Source of the DNA: Pollenia angustigena | Lineage: Eukaryota; Arthropoda; Insecta; Diptera; Polleniidae | NCBI GenBank assembly: GCA_930367215.1 | Contig: OV884056.1 | Coordinates: 247,655,127-247,719,126 of the forward strand | Length of the DNA: 64,000 bases | Direction of reading: 5' to 3' | Shown: positions 58,897 to 64,000 of the stretch, piece after piece | How the letters are laid out: each line of letters starts with the position of its first letter | Position numbering within the stretch: position 1 is the first letter of the stretch | The notes under the pieces: generated by a model | Told to the model about the DNA's origin: nothing | Seen by the model: the letters and a program-made list of their open reading frames with translations, nothing else | Database searches by the model: none | Position numbers and translations under genes: made by a program

Positions 58897-59150
58897 GTCC
58901 CAATTTACACTAGGGACATTTCTTGCCGGACATTTTTTGAATTCTCTTTTAATCTTACCTGAAGCGTTTACATATGAAACATTAGAAGTCAGACAGAAAT
59001 TAATACTTGTATGTAAACTACGAAAAGTAAGAAAGAGAAATGAAAAAATGTCCAGTACAGATAGTCATGTACTACACACTCTACCTTTTCGACCCCTCGC
59101 CTTCAAACTTCGTCTGTCCGGCAAGAAATGTCCCTAGTGTAAATTGGGAC
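58897..59150. mobile_element. MITE with GTCCCAATTTACACT ends, copy 2
   Basis: A 254-bp element with 34-bp perfect inverted ends (GTCCCAATTTACACTAGGGA...). TTA flanks both sides (58,894-58,896; 59,151-59,153), consistent with PIF/Harbinger. Confidence 0.85.
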
Positions 59151-59490
59151 TTATTAGTGCCCATGGTGGAATGAACAGGTGGCATCGTTACGGCAACAAA
59201 TACAACATTACAACAAAAATGGAAATTATATTACCGTTTAAGTCATAAAATACTTTAAACAAAAATCCAAGAGTACCGCTGAACGTGATGAAATAAATAA
59301 ATTTTTAATCAATTTTTATCAATATCTTATTTATTTTAATTTAAAATTATCAAAAACTTTAATAATATACAATAATCACAGCACAAAACGTGGACTTTTT
59401 GTAAACATAAGCAAAACTTTGACATAAACCTAGACAAACAATGCATGAGCAAACAATCGTCATCTGGCGTAGTGCTGCCACCTGTTTATT

Positions 59491-60249
59491 TAAGGCGACC
59501 AGATTTTGAAAATAAAAATAGAGGGCATAAAGAAAAAAAATTTTTTGACTTCAAGATTTTTTTTTACATATTTTACAGACAAATTTACATTCCCATATTA
59601 ATAAATGTAAAGAAGATTTAAAAAGAATTACATATCGTCGGCTTAATATGCAGACCTACGGCATCCACTTTTTAAGTAAATTGAGATTTGATGCCGTGTG
59701 GTAGAGATATATATGCCTCTCCGACCAGCATGTAGTTATTCTTCAATTTGAGTCTTGAAGTGTGTCAAATCAACTATATTCTCCTCTCAAGCAGTAAATA
59801 GGAAAAATAAAAAGTTTTTCCTGTAAAATTTGTTGAAAGGGAGTTAGCAGGTTTGCATATTAAGCCGACGATGTATAAAAATTTACATTTACTTAAGTAA
59901 AATTAGTTACAAAAAAAAAAAACAACTAAACTTTAATAATCATTGCAAAAAATTATTCAAAATTTTATACTGCAAGTGTATGAGAGTCAAGTAGGAGTAT
60001 GAACAGAACAAGCATGGCACAACATTTACCATACGATTGCACAGAAAAACCCGTTGATCACCGTGAAATAAAATTTTTATTTTAATTTATAAAAATAAAA
60101 GCAAATATTGGTCATGCTTTTAAAAATAAAGAGGACAAAGATGACAGATTATGAAAATAAAATGATAAAAGAGGACACAAATTTTATAGAGGACAGCCAG
60201 TTAAAAAAGAGGATTGTCCTCGAAAAAAAGAGTACGTATGGTCACCTTA
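59491..60249. mobile_element. TIR element nested in the family A MITE
   Basis: Ends TAAGGYGACC are inverted repeats, with continuing similarity inward (AGGACA/TGTCCT-type motifs). A 7-bp duplication with one mismatch, GTTTATT/GCTTATT, flanks it. Another small MITE (59,634-59,872) is nested inside. Superfamily not assigned. Confidence 0.75.
59634..59872. mobile_element. MITE with ATCGTCGGCTTAATATGCA ends
   Basis: ATCGTCGGCTTAATATGCA at the left is matched by TGCATATTAAGCCGACGAT at the right, 19 bp perfect, extending with one mismatch. TA-rich flanks hide the duplication. Third nesting level at this site. Confidence 0.78.
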
Positions 60250-60272
60250 GCTTATTCCACCATGTTAGTGCC

Positions 60273-62103
60273 TATTAAGACAGGGAAACATTTGGAAGGG
60301 AAACATTTTGTTTGCTAGCAAATTACGGGTGGGGAAGAGAGAATGGTTTTTGTGTTCGGTACTAGTCGACACGCTTTGTTCTCATTTTCTTTGTTGATAT
60401 TTACTTTGCTTTTTGAGAAAAAAACAACAATATTAACAGAATGTTTCCGGTAACATGTTCGTCTGTGTGACCGCGAATGAAAAAACAAAAGAGAATTCCA
60501 GATGTTTTCCTTCTAAATGTTTGCTCGTCTAAACTCGGACTTAGCAACTTGAAATATATTTATTTAACGTGTGGTGTTGCAGGGTTAATACGTACTTTAA
60601 TTTAAACGGCAACACTCATTTGAAAATTACCACGTGCTAAATACTTTTTGACATTTCTACTTCATACGAAAAATCTTAAATTGTTCCCGTGCTATTGTTG
60701 TTTGTGTTGTGTGTATATGAGTGATGTGGAAAAGCCGCATAAGCGAATACCATAACAAAAAAGAAATGTCAAAACATTCCGATTCACAGCAGTAAGCATT
60801 CGCTCGTTTATGTGCGGCCCACGTGAAAAATTTCAATTAAAGGTTTTAGTTATAATTTGAAATAATAAATAATTTAAAAACATAGTGTAACAAATAATAA
60901 AAGCTTAGTAAAAATCGTTTAAATTTAAAGTTGGTAGATGTCATTCCCCACACATTAATTAAATGGTCAGCAACATGTGAGGTTAAAGTAGACAAGAAGC
61001 CAACCATCAAAGCGAAGTAGACATTTATAAAAAACAAAAAGAAACAAGAAAAAAAATTAAAGAAGAAAAGCAAAAAACAACCACAACACGTACGGCAGAC
61101 TCAGAAAGTGAACACGTTTTTTTTTTGGTGTATTAAAGAAAACAAATTTTTAAATATTTTCCAAAAATATCACATAATAAAAATATTAAAGTGAATTTAT
61201 TCGTAATTGTGGCAGATTATAAAAAGTAAATAAAATTTGTTATAATTAAGAGGTAATTTTAAATTGTTACACTAAATAAATTGCCTTGCCTTCCTACCAA
61301 AAGAGAAGGCAAATGGCGCTTCTTATTATGATGGTACTATTTTAAAAGAAGTGGGTGTTGCTTGTTTTTAAAACTTTTAATATGTACTTTTTAATTTTAA
61401 TAACTTTTGATTCAATTAAATAATTTTAAACCTTATTATCTATTAGGCAATTGTTATTAATAATTATTGCCTTCTGTTATAAATAAAGGTCATTGCTCTA
61501 ATTAACGGTAAATACATTGCTGAAAATTTACTACAGTTATTAAAAATTCGTTTTATTTTTTTTCCTTTTATCAAGTTTATTAGAAAAAAAAACAAAAATA
61601 AACCAAAACTTTAAACAACTTTTAAGTTAACGAAAATTAAATGCAACGTGTCATATTAGTTAAAAACTTTTAAATTCAAGTGTAGCGTCTAAAATTTTTC
61701 TATCAACTTTTACAAATGCGTAGCAAACATGCAAAAACTCCTTAAAAATTGTATATCAATACATTATTCCTGAAAACAATTTAATTTAACATTTAAATTA
61801 ACGACTGCTTTAAAAATTGTTTGTAGTTATTTCTTAAAAAAATATAACAAAATTTAATCTCGCTTAATTAAGAAGTACCTATTTCAATCATAAAAAAGCA
61901 CATGGTATTTGTATATACGCAGGTACATATGTACATTGTCTAATTTTGTTTTATTTGAATTTTCTGTATTGTATTTCATTGTTTTTTTTTTTATTAAATT
62001 CGTCGTCATTCTTCGTCGGCCCAACACAAAAAATTGCTCAAGGTGGCTTTACACGATATGTATTTAGCGGTATACTTGTCAAATTTCCCACTGAAATATG
62101 TGG
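60273..62103. other. 1.8-kb stretch without recognised gene or element
   Basis: AT-rich, with TATATGAGTGATGTGG and an imperfect inverted pair (AAGCCGCATAAGCGAAT / ATTCGCTCGTTTATGTGCGG) near 60,735-60,815. No frame has a recognisable protein. The sequence after 60,800 could be 5'-leader or intergenic DNA of a gene beyond the window, but nothing in it proves this. Confidence 0.4.
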
Positions 62104-64000
62104 GGAACGGTAAATCGAATTCGATTCCAATTTTATTCGAAAATCGATTATTGATCTTTTAAAATCGATCTTTTTATTTTTTAGTAACATTTTGACAGTT
62201 CTTAATTTTAATCTATTAAACCGATGAAATATGTGTGTGCACAACTTAATTTTTTTTGAGTGTTCATACGTGTGTAGATATGTTTAAGCAGTTGGCCAAG
62301 TTTGAAGTAAAATAACCAGTTGTAGTTCTACATATTTACCTTTTAGTACCCTAGTATAGTATACCTACTTCCAACTTTAATATACAATCTCGTTATTTAT
62401 AAATTAAAGTCATTGATGGACAGTGAACAAAACAGCCCTAAGCGTTTCGTACTAGGGAATGGTCAATCGATTTCGATTCCAATCGAAAATCGATTTTGTG
62501 GCAAAAAAAATCGATTTTTTGCAATCGAAATTACGTATGCGATTTTATACTGAAATCGATTATTGGGCTTTTAAAATCGATTTTTCTGTTTTTATCAAAA
62601 TTTTGGCAATTTTTCTTTTTAATAAAATCGATAAATTATGAGCATGCACAATAAAACTTTTTTTTTGTGCTTACATACGTCTGTAGGTATGCTTATGCAG
62701 TTGTCGCAGTCTAAAGTTACAGTTTTACGTATTTATATAGGTATTAGTACCTTTGGTATGCTTCTAACTTTAAAATAAGGGCTCTTGTTCTTCAGAAATT
62801 AAAGTCATCATGAACAAAACAGTCCTAAACATATAGTACCGAACCAAACACTGAAAGTCAGCTTCGTGAAAATCTACATATTATAGAAACACAGCAGGTA
62901 AATTAAGCCATGACATTCCTGTGGAAATACGCTAATATTCAAACAGACTAGTGTATGAGCGATATTTAAATATAGTTATAAGCAGAGTGAAAAAACAAAA
63001 AGTACCTATTTAATTTATACTATCAAATACGAAATTACAAGGAAATACCTCTGCATCTTTCTGACATCAATGACATGCAAACGTCTGTTTTCTAAAACTA
63101 ACTTAATAGTAACTTAGCAAAGAAACAGTCGCCTCCGATAAGGAACTATTGTCATAACCCTTTGAAATACTATCAATACATTCAGACTTGTCACAGAAAT
63201 CACAGAAAGTGATTTCTTTTTATGTGAAGCAAGATATGAAATCGTGGAAGTAATTTTAATTGGATTTAATTTATGTGACAGGCCTGATTGAATGGAAATG
63301 AACATGCACTTGTTCCTCTAAAAGCCATCTCAAAATTTACACATTTTCACTTTTTACAGAAAAATTATAAAAAGTAGTCATATCTACCCACTGTAAAAAT
63401 CTCAGTTCAATTTTTCTAGTTGTTTGCCAAAAAAATGCTGGTGTATCCCCTTTTGTGATATAAGGTATAAGTTTGCAAATTAATCTTAAACGATTTTGAA
63501 ATCGATTTTAAAATCCATTTTGAGGTTCGATTAATCGATTTCAAAAACCGAAATAAAAAAAGTCGATCGAAAAATCGAAAATCGATTTTGGAATTTCAAA
63601 ATCAACATAATGTACAAAGAAACACACCAGGTGAATCAAACCATAGCATTCGTGTGGAATTACGCTAACATTTAATCAGACCAGTATGTGAGCGATATTT
63701 AAATCTATTTATTAGCAGAGTGGAAAAAATAAAGTAATTTATCCTAACAAATGCGAAATTACAAGGGAATATTATATCTCTGCATTCATCCGACATCAAT
63801 GACATGCAATCGTTTGGTTTCTAAAGCCAACTTAATAGCAATTTAGCAAAGAAAATATTGGCACGATCCTTCGAAATCTATAGGTCTATAGGTACATTGA
63901 CAAATTTGCAATATTTTGAAATGTAGCTATTTAATTCATTATAAACAATATATGAAATGTACATACATATCGCTTTGGTTGCTATAGAGTCAACGCAAAA
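62104..64000. mobile_element. Copy of the 18.3-25 kb element family, self-nested, running off the window
   Basis: GGGGAACGGTAAATCGAATTCG at 62,104 resembles the right end of the 18,285-25,024 element, as does the following 350 bp. At 62,453 a second copy starts and runs to about 63,600, after which the outer copy resumes (AAACACACCAGGTGAATC, compared with ACACAGCAGGTAAATTA of the inner copy) and continues past 64,000. No gene is left in either. Confidence 0.68.
62453..63600. mobile_element. Inner copy of the TAGGGAATGG element
   Basis: Starts TAGGGAATGGTCAATCGATTTC and ends in the ATCGATTTTGGA region that forms the other terminus of the 18,285-25,024 element, though the last 20 or so bases are degenerate. 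The interior (AACTAACTTAATAGTAACTT, ACAGTCGCC, GTCACAGAAATC) matches 24,290-24,480 of the large element inverted. Gene-less deletion derivative, about 1.15 kb. Confidence 0.72.

Larger units (their letters stand above)
59162..60264. mobile_element. hAT-type MITE, family A copy 2, with nested insertion
   Basis: Ends CATGGTGGAATGAACAGG and, inverted, CTTATTCCACCATG; the exact 8-bp duplication TTAGTGCC lies at 59,154-59,161 and 60,265-60,272. The first 330 bp align with 1282-1620. The last few bases of the right end are displaced by the 759-bp insertion at 59,491-60,249. Confidence 0.9.

Noticed and set aside
60700..61320. Possible 5' UTR exon of a neighbouring gene
   Set aside because: No start codon with coding continuation, no convincing donor site with a partner in the window.

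Overview
The window is AT-rich nuclear DNA of a higher (brachyceran, probably calyptrate) fly. The evidence is one recognisable host gene, the translation-initiation factor eIF3a, which reads almost residue for residue like the Drosophila protein, together with transposon families typical of Diptera (P, hAT, PIF/Harbinger, piggyBac, Helitron, Foldback, Jockey-like LINEs, Ty3/Gypsy). I cannot name the genus; the size of intron 1 and the presence of a P-type element suit blowflies and their relatives.

Layout. 1-4.4 kb: a broken Ulp1-like (C48) protease remnant and a row of short inverted-repeat elements. 4,488-12,928: a full-length P-type transposon with 33-bp terminal inverted repeats (TIRs), an 8-bp target duplication and a multi-exon THAP/P transposase gene on the minus strand; a Helitron and two small MITEs sit inside it. 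13,837-43,303: eIF3a on the plus strand, four coding exons; exon 1 encodes only 16 residues and is separated from exon 2 by a 25.9-kb intron. That intron holds a Foldback element (14,153-17,845), a second, very large Foldback-like structure (18,189-30,232) containing a 6.7-kb element with its own five-exon gene, a hAT element inside that, a piggyBac MITE and a LINE, and then a Gypsy element (31,368-37,170) interrupted by a younger LINE. 44-64 kb: no host gene was recognised. This part is a mosaic: a PIF/Harbinger-like element split by a Helitron, tandem Helitron ends, a Jockey LINE split by a MITE, a tandem-repeat element with a hammerhead-ribozyme-like motif (55,721-57,255), nested hAT MITEs and a self-nested element at the right edge.

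The only gene expected to serve the cell is eIF3a, which must splice across the transposon-filled intron. The others are transposon genes, most of them broken. Two are nearly whole: the P transposase (two single-base slips in A-runs) and a 198-residue five-exon gene of unknown function carried by the 18.3-25.0 kb element. Nested insertion boundaries could be set by exact target-site duplications, which gives a relative order of insertion for much of the window.
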